From assembly GCA_016218685.1 (NCBI GenBank), contig JACRDD010000041.1, positions 20,791 to 84,790 on the forward strand: DNA of 64,000 bases, in the 5' to 3' direction. The position numbers and the translations under genes are program-made. Below the pieces are notes generated by a model. The model had not been told where the DNA came from. It worked only from the letters and a program-made list of their open reading frames with translations, and did not search any database. Below, one piece after another: positions 35,298 to 44,851 of this stretch. This DNA comes from Desulfobacterales bacterium. Its GTDB lineage: Bacteria; Desulfobacterota; Desulfobacteria; Desulfobacterales; Desulfosarcinaceae. Every line of letters starts with the position of its first letter. The stretch's first letter is position 1.

Positions 35298-35327
35298 AAA
35301 GGGCCCGACCGAACGGCCGGGCCCTTT
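35298..35327. terminator. Bidirectional intrinsic terminator
   Basis: AAAGGGCCCG (35298-35307) pairs with CGGGCCCTTT (35318-35327). The stem is preceded by nine A and followed by a T-rich tract, so it can stop both the chemoreceptor transcript and the opposing small cysteine-rich gene. Confidence 0.9.
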
Positions 35328-35355
35328 ATGTTTTTAGAATCGTCCGCTGGTGGCA

Positions 35356-35502
35356 TCAGCTCTTGGGCGGCAGACCGCAGCTTTCGCGGCACAACCGCAG
35401 ATCCTCCACGCATCCGCTGGGCATGCGCTTGGTGCAGCGGGCAAATTGATCTTCGCAACGGCTCTGGCATTCGAGATTTTTTTCAATGGATGAGCTGCTC
35501 AT
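35356..35502 (-). CDS. 48-residue six-cysteine protein
   Basis: This small gene starts at the ATG at 35502, seven bases after a strong CAGGAGG site, and ends at 35356, just inside a terminator. The product has no signal peptide and contains six cysteines at residues 12, 16, 23, 31, 38 and 42. The spacing is symmetric: CX3C-X6-C-X7-C-X6-CX3C. Two amphipathic helices separated by a Pro-Ser-Gly turn are likely, so it could form a disulfide-stapled or metal-binding hairpin. I do not recognise it. Its strong ribosome site, terminator and patterned cysteines support a real gene. Confidence 0.75.
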   Translation of the reverse strand: MSSSSIEKNLECQSRCEDQFARCTKRMPSGCVEDLRLCRESCGLPPKS

Positions 35503-35606
35503 GAAACACCTCCTGAAGGCATCGTCCGGTTAAAGTACCTCCACAGTAACCACGATTGCCGGCGAAGCAAGCAGCCGGAGCGTTGGGCTGTGGGGCCGGT
35601 GAGCCC

Positions 35607-37097
35607 TTACGCGCCGCCCGGACCGAAGGCGCGCTGCCCCTCCTCGATGTACTTCTTCACCGTGCGCCGGTCCAGACGCACGTGGCGGGCCACGGCCTCA
35701 AAGGTGCCCATGCGGCGATATAGGCTGTAACAATAGCCGGTGAGCAGGGCCTGGGCTTCCAGACGCCCCTCCAGCATTCCCTGGGCCAGGCGCTGGTCCA
35801 CGGCCAGTTGGGCCGGCACGGGATTCGGGTCGTAGGTTCGGTTGAGCAGAATGCGCCGCACGCACTGTTCCAGTTCGCGCACGTTGCCGGGCCAGGCATA
35901 GTGCGGGCCCACCTGTTCCCGGATGGCGGCCGCCAGCATGCCGCTCAGCTCGGCCGACGGATTGCCCAGGATGCGGGCGACGGTGTGGGCCAGCAGCTCG
36001 TCCAGCTCCCGGGGCTCTTCCTGGATGCGCTGGGCCAGGCTGGGGATGGCGATCACATCCGAGCAGAGCCGGTAGAAGAAATCGTCCCGCAGCAGTTTTT
36101 GCACCCGCAGCGCCTCCAGCGGCCGGTTGGTGGCGGCGACGATGCGGCCGGAAAAGCGCTGGGGCTGGTGACTGCCCACGGGCGTGAAGCTGCGCTCCTG
36201 AAGCACTTGCAGCAATTTGATCTGGATGTTCTGGCCCACTTCGCCGATCTCGTCCAGAAAGATGGCGCCATAAGGGCTGCACCGCTGGAAGACGCCTTTG
36301 TAATCCTCCACCGCGCCGGTAAAGGCCCCCTTGCGGTGGCCGAACAGCTCCGATTCGATCAAGGCTTCGGAAAACTGCGAAAGGTTCAGGGAGATGAACG
36401 AGGCGGCGAAGCTTACGGCAAAGCAGCGCTTCTTTTCATCAAAGGGAATGTAGGCCGAACGGCCGATGGCGGCCGCAGCCGTGCCCTTGCCGGCCCCCGT
36501 CGGTCCCAGGATCAGGGTGGAGAAATCCTCCATACGATTCCACAGGAAGCGGTCATACCAGTCGATGTTATGGGTGAAGACATTGTTCCAGAGCTTTTCG
36601 CGCAGCAGGCGCATGCACGCGCTGCGGCCCACCAGGTTCCGGCGGATGAAGTAAAAGGCCCGTCGCAACTGGAAGTGCAACTCGAAATAGCGCACGGCCG
36701 CATCGTGCTCGAACCCGCGCCGTTGCAGCAGGGCGATCATCTCCGGCGCAAAGGGCACCGGCAGGCTGCGTTCGCCGGCCGCCATCTGGGCATCGATGAG
36801 GGTATCGAACTGGGGCGCGAAGCGGTGAAAGATATCGAATAAAAAAGCGTAGGTCAGCAGTCGGCGATCTTTGTCGCCATACTGCTTGACATCGGCCCGC
36901 TGCTCACCTTCCAACTGCCGGACCCGGCGTTCCAGCTCGGCAATCACCCGGTCCACGCTGGCAGGCCCCTGGGCTTCGGCATACAAACCGGCGATCTGGT
37001 CGTCCAGCTCGGCGCGCTGCTCCCCAAAGGGATTGGTCAGCACCGCCCGGCCGATCAGATCGAAAAAGGCACGCTCCTCGGTGGTCAGTCGCTGCAT
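35607..37097 (-). CDS. Sigma-54-dependent transcriptional activator
   Basis: A protein of 496 residues from the ATG at 37097 after TTGGAG; upstream in-frame ATGs would add up to 20 residues. Residues 1-190 are a helical N-terminal region that is neither a receiver nor a recognisable GAF/PAS domain. The AAA+ domain has Walker A GPTGAGKGT near 198, the sigma-54-contacting GAFTGA near 256, Walker B AIFLDEIGE near 280, and the WPGNVRELEQ sensor region. The end is a Fis-type helix-turn-helix (GTFEAVARHVRLDRRTVKKYI). It should activate a -24/-12 promoter in response to an unknown signal. Its neighbours do not reveal the target. Confidence 0.9.
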   Translation of the reverse strand: MQRLTTEERAFFDLIGRAVLTNPFGEQRAELDDQIAGLYAEAQGPASVDRVIAELERRVRQLEGEQRADVKQYGDKDRRLLTYAFLFDIFHRFAPQFDTLIDAQMAAGERSLPVPFAPEMIALLQRRGFEHDAAVRYFELHFQLRRAFYFIRRNLVGRSACMRLLREKLWNNVFTHNIDWYDRFLWNRMEDFSTLILGPTGAGKGTAAAAIGRSAYIPFDEKKRCFAVSFAASFISLNLSQFSEALIESELFGHRKGAFTGAVEDYKGVFQRCSPYGAIFLDEIGEVGQNIQIKLLQVLQERSFTPVGSHQPQRFSGRIVAATNRPLEALRVQKLLRDDFFYRLCSDVIAIPSLAQRIQEEPRELDELLAHTVARILGNPSAELSGMLAAAIREQVGPHYAWPGNVRELEQCVRRILLNRTYDPNPVPAQLAVDQRLAQGMLEGRLEAQALLTGYCYSLYRRMGTFEAVARHVRLDRRTVKKYIEEGQRAFGPGGA

Positions 37098-37314
37098 GGC
37101 CATCTCCAATATGCTTGATTGTCCATTTCCTGCATAGCCCATAATCATAAAATGCACAATACCCCCGCCCGACGCATCCGCAGGCCAAGATTTTCAGATC
37201 AAAATTTTTACGTGATTTCAAATCGATAAAAACAATCAGGATCGTTGGCACATCCGTTGATCTAGGCATCGGCAGCTTTTGATTCTTAATTGACCCAATT
37301 CAAGGAGAGCCACC

Positions 37315-39222
37315 ATGTTACCATCCGATGCCAACCCCAAACCCGACAGCAGCCAATGGGCCCTGCTTAAAACCCGGCGCTTCGCGCCCTTCTTCTGGAC
37401 GCAATTCAGCGGGGCGTTCAATGACAATCTCTTCAAGACCGCCCTGGCGGTCCTGCTCGCCTATGCGGCCTCCGCCGGAGGCGAGGGCCATGCCTCCCTG
37501 CTGGTCAATCTGGCCGCCGGACTGTTCATTGCGCCCTTTTTCATCTTCTCCCCCCTGGCCGGTCAGTTGGCCGACAAGTTCGAAAAATCCGCCCTGATCC
37601 GTTGCATCAAGCTGGCCGAAGTCTGCATCATGGGCGCGGCGGCCCTGGCCTGGGTCCTCGACTGGCCCTATGTGTTGCTGGCTTTGCTCTTTGCCATGGG
37701 CGCCCAGTCGGCCTTCTTCGGACCGGTGAAGTACAGCCTGCTGCCCCAGCACCTCAAATCCGAGGAAATCGTAGGCGGCAATGGCCTGGTGGAGATGGGC
37801 ACCTTCGTATCGATTTTGCTGGGCACCATGGCCGGCGGGGCGTTGATCGTCGCCGATCACGGCCGCTTTCTAGTGGCCCTGGGTGTGATCCTGGCGGCCC
37901 TGATCGGCTGGTGGGTGAGCACCCGCATCCCGGCCGCCCCGGCCGCCGCTCCCGAACTGAGCATCGACTGGCACCCGATCCGCGCCACCCGCCATACCCT
38001 GGCCGCGGCCCGGGCCGACCGGCCGGTGTTTCTGGCCATCGTGGGCATCTCCTGGTTCTGGTTCATCGGCGCCGCCTACCTGACCCAAATGCCGCTCTTT
38101 GCCCGGGACGTATTGCATTGCGAAGCCGGCGCAATCTCCCTGCTGCTGGCCCTCTTCTCCGTGGGCATCGCCATCGGGTCCCTGCTCTGCGAGCGCCTCT
38201 CGAGCCGCCGAATCAACCTGGGACTGATTCCCCTGGGCGCCCTGGGCATGAGCCTGTTCGGCTTCGACCTGATGGGTGCTCAGAGCGCCGCGGCCGCCGG
38301 CGCCCCCCTCTCCATGGGCGGATTCATCGCCACTCCGGGTGCCTGGCGCGTGCTGCTGGACCTGACCCTGATCGGCCTGTGCGGCGGATTGTACATCGTG
38401 CCGCTCTTCGTCTTCATCCAGGTGCGCACGCCCGCGCCGGTGCGCTCGCGCATCATCGCCGCCAACAACATGCTCAATGCCCTGTTCATGGTGGCCTCGG
38501 CCGGCATGGGCGCGCTGCTGCTGGGCGCCTTGGCCATGCCGATCCCCCATTTCTTCGGCCTGCTGGCCCTGGCCAACCTGCTGGCAGCGCTCGTCATTTA
38601 CTACCGCCGACCCTTCCACCTGCTGCGGACCATTATCTGGACCCTCACGCGCCTGCTCTATCGCGTGCGTTACGAAGGCTTGGCCCATATCCCGGAACAG
38701 GGTGCCACGGTGCTGGTGTGCAATCACGTAAGCTACGTGGATGCCCTGCTCATCTATGCCGCCAACCGCCGGCCGGTGCGCTTCGTGATGCATGCCGACT
38801 ACTACCGCATGCCCGTGCTGCACTGGCTCTTCAAGGCCGGCGGCATGATTCCCATCGATTCGGGACGCAAGAATCCCACCCTGTTGAAGCAATCCCTGGA
38901 AAAAGTCTCCGCAGCCCTGGCCCAGGGCGACCTGATCTGCCTCTTTCCCGAAGGCCACCTGACCCGCGACGGCGAGATCGACGCCTTCCGGCCCGGCATC
39001 GAGCGCATCCTCCATGCCAACCCCGTGCCGGTGGTGCCCTTGGCCCTGCGCGGACTGTGGGGCAGCGTCTTCAGCCACAAGGGCGGCACGGCCCTGACCC
39101 GCTGGCCCAAACGCTTCTGGTCGCGCATCGAACTGGCCGCGGGTGAAATGATCCAGCCCTGGTCGGCCACGGCGGAATCCCTGCGCGCCGCGGTGCTGCG
39201 CCTGAGAGGGGCCAGGGGGTAA
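37315..39222 (+). CDS. MFS lysophospholipid transporter fused to PlsC-type acyltransferase
   Basis: A 635-residue two-part membrane protein. Residues 1-420 form a major-facilitator transporter of the LplT type (QFSGAFNDNLFKTALAVLLAY at the start, about 12 helices). Residues 430-635 form a glycerolipid acyltransferase with the HX4D motif NHVSYVDALLI near residue 473 and the FPEGHLTRDG motif near 545. Together they would flip lysophospholipid inward and re-acylate it, so the single chain could act as a lipid-repair enzyme. In E. coli LplT and Aas are separate; this version lacks the acyl-ACP/CoA synthetase part of Aas. The start follows AAGGAGAGCCACC. Confidence 0.9.
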   Translation: MLPSDANPKPDSSQWALLKTRRFAPFFWTQFSGAFNDNLFKTALAVLLAYAASAGGEGHASLLVNLAAGLFIAPFFIFSPLAGQLADKFEKSALIRCIKLAEVCIMGAAALAWVLDWPYVLLALLFAMGAQSAFFGPVKYSLLPQHLKSEEIVGGNGLVEMGTFVSILLGTMAGGALIVADHGRFLVALGVILAALIGWWVSTRIPAAPAAAPELSIDWHPIRATRHTLAAARADRPVFLAIVGISWFWFIGAAYLTQMPLFARDVLHCEAGAISLLLALFSVGIAIGSLLCERLSSRRINLGLIPLGALGMSLFGFDLMGAQSAAAAGAPLSMGGFIATPGAWRVLLDLTLIGLCGGLYIVPLFVFIQVRTPAPVRSRIIAANNMLNALFMVASAGMGALLLGALAMPIPHFFGLLALANLLAALVIYYRRPFHLLRTIIWTLTRLLYRVRYEGLAHIPEQGATVLVCNHVSYVDALLIYAANRRPVRFVMHADYYRMPVLHWLFKAGGMIPIDSGRKNPTLLKQSLEKVSAALAQGDLICLFPEGHLTRDGEIDAFRPGIERILHANPVPVVPLALRGLWGSVFSHKGGTALTRWPKRFWSRIELAAGEMIQPWSATAESLRAAVLRLRGARG

Positions 39223-39275
39223 AAAGGATAAGCAGATGGGTGGCGCGGCGGGGAGATTTTCTCCGCCCGTCGCGT

Positions 39276-39608
39276 TTATTCGGTCAGCTTGGGATTGTCC
39301 CAATGGCGGCGGTGGTCGCGTTGGGTTTTTTTGTCCAGGTTGCGTTGGAGGGCGGCGGGCAGGTCCACGCCGGTCTGGTTGGCGATGCAGACGAGCACGA
39401 ACATCACGTCGGCCAGCTCGTCGGCCAGGTCGCCGCTATCGCGCGGCGCGCCCTTGAAGCTCTGCTCGCCGTAGAGCCGGGCCATGAGGCGGGCCACTTC
39501 CCCCACCTCTTCCACGAGGATCGCCAGGTTGGTCAGCTCGCTGAAATAGCGCACGCCATATTGTTTGACCCAGCGATCCACCTGGGCTTGATACTCTTGC
39601 AGTGTCAT
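39276..39608 (-). CDS. MazG-like nucleotide pyrophosphohydrolase
   Basis: A 110-residue all-alpha NTP pyrophosphohydrolase. The metal-binding acidic motifs EEVGEVARLMAR near residue 33 and ELADVMFVLVCIAN near residue 64 are intact. The single MazG-like domain is typical of small house-cleaning enzymes that hydrolyse aberrant dNTPs to monophosphates. It lies 18 bp downstream of the small exported protein at 39627, both on the minus strand, so co-transcription is likely. Confidence 0.88.
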   Translation of the reverse strand: MTLQEYQAQVDRWVKQYGVRYFSELTNLAILVEEVGEVARLMARLYGEQSFKGAPRDSGDLADELADVMFVLVCIANQTGVDLPAALQRNLDKKTQRDHRRHWDNPKLTE

Positions 39609-39626
39609 AAAAAATCAGGATGTCTG

Positions 39627-40085
39627 CTAAATCTGGTTGCACACCCGCCAGCGGCCATCTTCCTTGATCAGACTGATGGTGGTCTCCACGTTATAACTCT
39701 GGCCGATGCCGAACATTTTGCCGATCACCATGAAGGCCGGATAGATGGCGGTGCGCAGGGTGCCCCTGACCTGGACGACGGCCGCATCTTCCTGAGCCGT
39801 CAAGGTTTCCAGATGCATGTGGGTAAACATGCACCGCAGGTTTTTGATGCTGAAACCCCGCTGGGCCGCCTCGTCGGTTTTGCTTTGCAGGTAGGTCTCG
39901 ACCCATTGGGTCTCGATCGCCTGGCCGCAGAGCCATTTTTCCATATCCGGATCGAGGTAGTAGTAATCCTCGACAAACGCTTTGGCCACCGAGGCAGGGG
40001 TTTGCCGACAATCCAGGACCACCAGCACGGGTTGCAGCACGACGAATAGGACGACGAGAACGATAAACGGGGCGAAACGGCCCAT
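39627..40085 (-). CDS. Small anchored or exported protein of unknown function
   Basis: A protein of 152 residues with an N-terminal hydrophobic segment (FAPFIVLVVLFVVLQPVLVV) that acts as a signal or anchor. The remaining 125 residues have an alpha-plus-beta pattern like NTF2-fold proteins: ASVAKAFVEDYYYLDPDMEK, VVQVRGTLRTAIYPAF, VETTISLIKEDGRWRVCNQI. The family is not certain. It is divergent from the rrf2-hmc operon and upstream of the MazG-like gene, with start after TTAGAAGATGG, a weak site. Confidence 0.65.
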   Translation of the reverse strand: MGRFAPFIVLVVLFVVLQPVLVVLDCRQTPASVAKAFVEDYYYLDPDMEKWLCGQAIETQWVETYLQSKTDEAAQRGFSIKNLRCMFTHMHLETLTAQEDAAVVQVRGTLRTAIYPAFMVIGKMFGIGQSYNVETTISLIKEDGRWRVCNQI

Positions 40086-40249
40086 CTTCTAACCTCCTGG
40101 CGCCAATCTGGCCATCCCGGGATCTCCAACGGGTGGCGGGTGTTTTAAGGCTGGGGCAGTCCATAGCATGTCCGGCGCACCCATGCAATCATTGGGTAAA
40201 GGGCCGCCGGGTGCCCCAGGCGCCGTTCGGGTGCGCTGTCAAAAAAGAC

Positions 40250-40286
40250 TTGACCCTGGCGCGCTATCTTGACTATACCGATCAAG
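40250..40286 (+). promoter_or_regulatory. Promoter and Rrf2-type operator of the rrf2-hmc operon
   Basis: TTGACC at 40250-40255 and TATACC at 40274-40279, spacer 18 bp, form a promoter reading to rrf2. The -10 is centred inside an inverted repeat CTTGA-N9-TCAAG (40268-40286). This resembles sites bound by Rrf2/IscR-type regulators and overlaps RNA polymerase contacts, so the neighbouring Rrf2 protein probably represses its own operon. Confidence 0.72.
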
Positions 40287-40358
40287 AAAACACATCCGCC
40301 GATCTTTAATGATGTTTGCCCGCTCCAAAGTGTCACCCGCTCGAATAAGGTGGCCTGA

Positions 40359-40808
40359 ATGCTGATGCCCTCCAAAAAAGGCCAGTATGCCCTGCGCGCG
40401 GTCTACGAGTTGGCCCGCCGCCAGGGGCAAGGTCCGATCAAGATTTCGGCCGTTGCCGAGGCCCAGGCCATTCCTCACCGGTTTCTCGAAGTGATTCTGC
40501 ACCAGCTCAAAAGCAGCGGATTGGTGGATGCCAAACGGGGGTATTACGGTGGTTACGCCCTGGCCAAGCCGCCGGTCCAAATCACCGTGGGTGATGTGCT
40601 GCGCCACATACAAAAGGAACCGCCGCCCGGCCAGTGCGTCGCCTGCGGCGCCCAGCAGAGCTGCCCCTTTATCGATCGTTGCGCCTTTGCCCTGCTGTGG
40701 CAACGGGTCAAGGATGCCGCTTTCCAAATCTACGACGGCACCACGTTGCAGGATCTGCTCGACGATCACGCGCCAGTCGAGGCCCTCAAAGCCATGGGCG
40801 CGGCCTGA
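40359..40808 (+). CDS. rrf2: Rrf2-family transcriptional regulator of the hmc operon
   Basis: A winged-helix regulator of 149 residues, starting MLMPSKKGQYALRAVYELAR, with recognition region ISAVAEAQAIPHRFLEVILHQLK and wing GYYGGYALAK. Three cysteines in CVACGAQQSC, with a fourth in FIDRC (residues about 89-104), match the cluster-binding loop of Rrf2/IscR proteins. It may therefore sense redox or iron-sulfur status. The Rrf2 family takes its name from the gene at the end of the Desulfovibrio hmc operon; here it is the first gene, 26 bp before hmcA, and no rrf1 is seen. Confidence 0.93.
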   Translation: MLMPSKKGQYALRAVYELARRQGQGPIKISAVAEAQAIPHRFLEVILHQLKSSGLVDAKRGYYGGYALAKPPVQITVGDVLRHIQKEPPPGQCVACGAQQSCPFIDRCAFALLWQRVKDAAFQIYDGTTLQDLLDDHAPVEALKAMGAA

Positions 40809-40834
40809 ACGCGCCTTGGGTCAAGGAGTACGGG

Positions 40835-42445
40835 ATGCACCGCTTCATGAAGATGGGCTCTTATGGTTATCGGTATGCCCGGGCACGGGCCGCCGCCCTG
40901 TTGCTGGTTTGCCTTCTGGCCGCCGTGGCCGCCTGGAGCGCGGGCGTGGCGCCGCCCTTCGCACAGCAGCGGGCCGACCTGATCGTCATCGACCGCCTCA
41001 AGGCCTTCGGTCCGTTGGAGCGGCCGCCGGTGCTCTTTGCCCACGATCGCCACACCGCCGCCTTAGCCGAACAGAACCAGGATTGCCTGGCCTGCCATCA
41101 GATGGACCCGGCCAAGAATGTGCTGTCGCCGCAGTACCGGCACCTCGGCACGCTCGACCGCCGCGGCCTCGCGGATCTCTTCCATGAGGGCTGCATCGGG
41201 TGCCACCAGGAGCTGCGCGCCCGGAAGGTCGAGGCCGGTCCGGTCACCTGCGGCGATTGCCATGCGGAAGATGTCGCCGTGGCCGGCATCCGTGAGCCCA
41301 TGGGCCTGGACCGCTCCCTGCATTATCGCCACGCCAAGGCCAGCGAAAACAAGTGCGAACGCTGCCATCACGAATACGACCCGGCGGCCAAAAAGCTCGT
41401 CTACACCAAGGGCAAAGAAGGGGCCTGCCTTTACTGCCACAAGCAGCAAACCGAGGAGAACCGCATCTCCAACCGCCTGGCCAGCCACCAGGCCTGCATC
41501 GCCTGTCACCGCGACCTGCGGCTCCAGAAGCAAACCGCCGGCCCTGTCGAGTGCGGCGGATGCCACGACCCCAAGCAGCGAGCGGCCATCGAGCAAGTCG
41601 GCGATATCCCCCGCATGGCACGCAACCAGCCCGATGCGGCCCTGGTGAAGATCCAGCCCACCCATCCGACGGAACCATCGCCCCAGGCGAGCATGCCCCA
41701 GGTGGCATTCAATCACCAATCCCATGAGTCGTATGCCAACCAGTGCCGCACCTGCCATCATGCCGCCATGACGCCTTGCGCCGACTGCCATACCATTCAG
41801 GGACACATCGACGGCCAGCGCGTCAAGCTGGCCCAGGCCATGCACCAGCCGGACAGCACCATCAGTTGCGTGGGGTGCCACGCCCGGCGCCAGGCCGAAG
41901 CAGAATGCGTGGGCTGCCATGGCGCCATCAACGCTTCGCGCGCCTGGAGCAACCAGACGAGCTGCAAGGTTTGCCACCTGGCGCCATCAACGCCGGTACC
42001 CGAGCCGTTGACGGACGAAGAGGCCAAGGCTCTGGCCGCCGCGCTGGTCGCAGCGCGCCGGACGGAGCCAGCCCTGCTGCCCTGGGAAGAGATTCCCGAG
42101 ATCATCACCATCAAACATCTGAAAGATCAATACGAGCCGGCACCCATGCCCCACCGCCGGATCGTGCGCAAGCTGACGGAGCAGATCCAGGACAGCCGCC
42201 TGGCCGCCGCCTTCCACGGCGCCCCGCTCACCGTGTGCCAGGCATGCCATCACAACACGCCGGCCAGCCTCAAGCCGCCCGAGTGCCGCTCGTGCCACAG
42301 CGCCACGCCGGATGCCGTGAACCTGGAGCGGCCGGGCCTCATGGCGGCCTATCACGAGCAGTGCATGCAGTGCCACGCGCGCATGAAACTGGCCAAGCCG
42401 GACACCCGGGATTGCACGGCCTGCCACGCCAACCGGGCCACGTAA
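40835..42445 (+). CDS. hmcA: High-molecular-weight (16-haem) cytochrome c HmcA
   Basis: A protein of 536 residues from the ATG at 40835, after CAAGGAG. An N-terminal signal (residues about 18-44) directs export. I count exactly 16 CxxCH haem-binding motifs, the first CLACH and the last CTACH, the number and protein length found in HmcA of Desulfovibrio. Extra histidines between motifs supply distal ligands. It is the periplasmic electron acceptor, probably reduced by type I cytochrome c3 and hydrogenases, feeding the membrane HmcBCDE and cytoplasmic HmcF. Haem-motif gaps near residues 250-300 and 405-460 separate haem clusters. Confidence 0.95.
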   Translation: MHRFMKMGSYGYRYARARAAALLLVCLLAAVAAWSAGVAPPFAQQRADLIVIDRLKAFGPLERPPVLFAHDRHTAALAEQNQDCLACHQMDPAKNVLSPQYRHLGTLDRRGLADLFHEGCIGCHQELRARKVEAGPVTCGDCHAEDVAVAGIREPMGLDRSLHYRHAKASENKCERCHHEYDPAAKKLVYTKGKEGACLYCHKQQTEENRISNRLASHQACIACHRDLRLQKQTAGPVECGGCHDPKQRAAIEQVGDIPRMARNQPDAALVKIQPTHPTEPSPQASMPQVAFNHQSHESYANQCRTCHHAAMTPCADCHTIQGHIDGQRVKLAQAMHQPDSTISCVGCHARRQAEAECVGCHGAINASRAWSNQTSCKVCHLAPSTPVPEPLTDEEAKALAAALVAARRTEPALLPWEEIPEIITIKHLKDQYEPAPMPHRRIVRKLTEQIQDSRLAAAFHGAPLTVCQACHHNTPASLKPPECRSCHSATPDAVNLERPGLMAAYHEQCMQCHARMKLAKPDTRDCTACHANRAT

Positions 42446-42470
42446 ATAGCAAGCAAGAGGTGCTTCAATC

Positions 42471-43541
42471 ATGTCGATATCGAGAAGAAAATTCCTAGGC
42501 TGGATGGGGGGCGCCAGTCTCGTCGCCGCCGGGGCCCGCAAAGCCCACGCCGCCGCCAACCGTTCCTTCGAAGGCTACGCCGGCAGTTTGGCCGTGCTCC
42601 ACGACATCACCCGCTGCATCGGCTGCCGCAGGTGCGAGGCGGGCTGCAACGCCGTCAACGAACTGCCCCAACCCGAAAAACCCTTCGACGATCTCACGGT
42701 GCTGGAAAAGCGGCGCCGCACCTCGGCCCCGGCCTACACGGTGGTCAACCGGTTCGCGCCGGCCGGCGATGGACAACCGCCGGTCTTCGTCAAGAAGCAG
42801 TGCAACCACTGCCTGGAGCCGGCCTGCGCCTCGGCCTGCTTCGTCAAGGCCTTCACCAAGACCCCCCAGGGCGCGGTGATTTACAACCCCAATGTGTGCG
42901 TGGGCTGCCGCTATTGCATGATCGCCTGCCCCTTCGAGATTCCGGCCTACGAGTATGACAAGGCCCTGGACCCGCGGGTCACCAAATGCACCCTGTGCCA
43001 TCCGCGCATCCTGGAAGGCAAACTGCCCGGCTGCGTGGAAGCCTGCCCCACCGAAGCCCTGGTGTTCGGCCCGCGCGACGAGCTGATCCGCATGGCCCGG
43101 GACCGCATGCGCGCCCATCCCGGCCGCTATCTGGATCATATCTACGGCGAGCACGAAATGGGCGGCACCAGTTGGCTCTATCTCTCCGGACAACCGTTCG
43201 AAACGCTCGGCATGCGCGAGGACCTGGGCACGGCCCCCGCCGGCCAGCTCACCTCCGGCGCCCTGGGCGCGGTGCCCATGGTGGTCGGCTTGTGGCCGGT
43301 GCTGCTCACCGGCATCTGGGCCATCACCCAGCGCAAGGAGAAGATCGCCGCCCACGAGCAGGCCCAGGCCGTGGCCGCGGCCAGGGCCGAAACCGAGGCC
43401 CAGGCCGAAGTCCGCCTGAAGACCGCCCTGGAAAAAGCGGCCAAGGAGAACGCCGCCGCCGTGGCGCGCGAAGTCAAAAAGGCCCTGGAAACCGCCAAAA
43501 CCGCCCCGCAAGGCGAGAGCGATACGGAGAAGAAGTCATGA
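42471..43541 (+). CDS. hmcB: Hmc complex iron-sulfur protein HmcB
   Basis: A 356-residue ferredoxin-like subunit with a twin-arginine signal ([13 protein letters not shown]), so it is on the periplasmic face. Four cysteine groups for [4Fe-4S] clusters are visible: [11 protein letters not shown] near residue 45, [13 protein letters not shown] near 108, [12 protein letters not shown] near 143, and CTLCHP...GCVEACP near 175-195. A C-terminal hydrophobic segment ([18 protein letters not shown] near 265) anchors it. The Ala/Glu/Lys-rich tail after it is a probable coiled coil. It passes electrons between HmcA and the NrfD-like HmcC. The stop overlaps the hmcC start. Confidence 0.94.
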   Translation: MSISRRKFLGWMGGASLVAAGARKAHAAANRSFEGYAGSLAVLHDITRCIGCRRCEAGCNAVNELPQPEKPFDDLTVLEKRRRTSAPAYTVVNRFAPAGDGQPPVFVKKQCNHCLEPACASACFVKAFTKTPQGAVIYNPNVCVGCRYCMIACPFEIPAYEYDKALDPRVTKCTLCHPRILEGKLPGCVEACPTEALVFGPRDELIRMARDRMRAHPGRYLDHIYGEHEMGGTSWLYLSGQPFETLGMREDLGTAPAGQLTSGALGAVPMVVGLWPVLLTGIWAITQRKEKIAAHEQAQAVAAARAETEAQAEVRLKTALEKAAKENAAAVAREVKKALETAKTAPQGESDTEKKS

Positions 43542-44710
43542 CCAGCCCCCAGACAACCACCGGGCCCGGCCGCCTGCTGACCCCCTTTAACCTGGTGGCC
43601 GGCATCATCGTCGTGTTCGGCATGATCATCACCATCCTGCGCTTTACCGGGGGGCTCGCCTCGGTGACCAACCTTTCCGACGACAACCCCTGGGGGTTGT
43701 GGATCGGCTTCGACCTGCTGGTGGGCGTGGCCCTGGCCGCCGGCGGGTATGTCACTTCGGCCGCGGTCTACATCTTCGGCCTGAAGCGCTTTCACGCCGC
43801 CGTGCGGCCGGCGATCCTCACCGGCTTTCTGGGGTACGCCCTGGTGGTACTGGCCCTGCACTACGACGTGGGCCGGCCCTGGCGTCTGCCCTATCCCTTT
43901 GTCGTATCGGCGGGCACCACCTCGCTGCTCTTTGAAGTGGCGGCCTGCGTGGCGCTCTACCTCACCGTGCTCTTCATCGAATTTTCGCCGGCGGCCCTGG
44001 AGTGGCTGGGGCTCAAGCGCGCCCGCCACCTGGTGACGCGCCTGACCCTGGTGCTGACCATCCTGGGCGTGGTGCTCTCCACCTTGCACCAGAGTTCGCT
44101 GGGAGCCCTGTTTCTCATCGTGCCGGCCAAGCTGCACCCGCTGTGGTATACGCCCTATCTGCCCATTTACTTCTTCATCACCAGCACCATCGCCGGCCTC
44201 TCCATGGTGATCTGCGAAAGCGCCCTCTCCCACCGCTACTTCCACGGCAAGATGGACGCCGCGCACCTTTCCGGCAACCGGGACCTGACCCTGGGTTTCG
44301 GCAAGGCCGCCTCCTGGGTGCTGCTCGGCTACTTCGTGATCAAGGTCATCGGCATCGCCGCCGACAACCAGTGGCACTACCTGGGCACCGGCTTCGGGGC
44401 CTGGTACCTGGTGGAGCTGCTCGGCTTCGTGGCCCTGCCGGCCTTCATGTATGCCGTGGGCGTGCGCGAGAAGAACATTACGATCATCCGCTGGACCGCG
44501 GCCTGGACCGTGCTGGGGATCGTCGTCAACCGCTTCAACGTCTGCCTGGTGGCCTTCAACTGGCACCTGCCGGCCGAGCAGCGCTACTTCCCCCACTGGA
44601 TGGAGATCGGCATCTCGGTGTTCATCGTCACCCTGGGCATCCTGGTCTTCCGCTTCATCGTCACGCGCATGCCGATCCTGCATGCCCACCCCGATTACGA
44701 TGCCCATTAA
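43538..44710 (+). CDS. hmcC: Hmc complex NrfD-like integral membrane subunit HmcC
   Basis: A polytopic NrfD/PsrC-family protein of 390 residues from the ATG at 43538, which overlaps the hmcB stop. The same frame is open far upstream within hmcB but only as its shadow. About ten membrane helices are seen, starting [20 protein letters not shown], with [12 protein letters not shown] and the conserved HYDVGRPWR loop. NrfD proteins carry quinone sites or proton paths. In Hmc it is the membrane partner of HmcB. Confidence 0.94.
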   Translation: MTSPQTTTGPGRLLTPFNLVAGIIVVFGMIITILRFTGGLASVTNLSDDNPWGLWIGFDLLVGVALAAGGYVTSAAVYIFGLKRFHAAVRPAILTGFLGYALVVLALHYDVGRPWRLPYPFVVSAGTTSLLFEVAACVALYLTVLFIEFSPAALEWLGLKRARHLVTRLTLVLTILGVVLSTLHQSSLGALFLIVPAKLHPLWYTPYLPIYFFITSTIAGLSMVICESALSHRYFHGKMDAAHLSGNRDLTLGFGKAASWVLLGYFVIKVIGIAADNQWHYLGTGFGAWYLVELLGFVALPAFMYAVGVREKNITIIRWTAAWTVLGIVVNRFNVCLVAFNWHLPAEQRYFPHWMEIGISVFIVTLGILVFRFIVTRMPILHAHPDYDAH

Positions 44711-44719
44711 GGAGGAGTC

Positions 44720-44848
44720 ATGGACAACATCCATACCTTGCAGGAATTCATGCTGCACACCAAGAACATCATTTATATCCTGATCTTGCTGGCCCTGGCG
44801 GCCTTCCCCCTCTTCTGGCGCTTTTTGAACGGCCGAGACAAGGAGTAG
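44720..44848 (+). CDS. hmcD: Small membrane subunit HmcD
   Basis: A 42-residue protein starting after GGAGGAG. It begins MDNIHTLQEFMLHTKN, has one membrane helix (IIYILILLALAAFPLFW) and ends RFLNGRDKE. Size, single helix and position between hmcC and hmcE match HmcD of Desulfovibrio (about 5-6 kDa), a structural subunit. Confidence 0.92.
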   Translation: MDNIHTLQEFMLHTKNIIYILILLALAAFPLFWRFLNGRDKE

Positions 44849-44851
44849 CCG

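Noticed and set aside
42986..43537. Upstream extension of the hmcC frame inside hmcB
   Set aside because: Arg/Pro-rich translation is out of frame with the real hmcB; the ATG at 43538 overlapping the hmcB stop gives a normal NrfD N-terminus.
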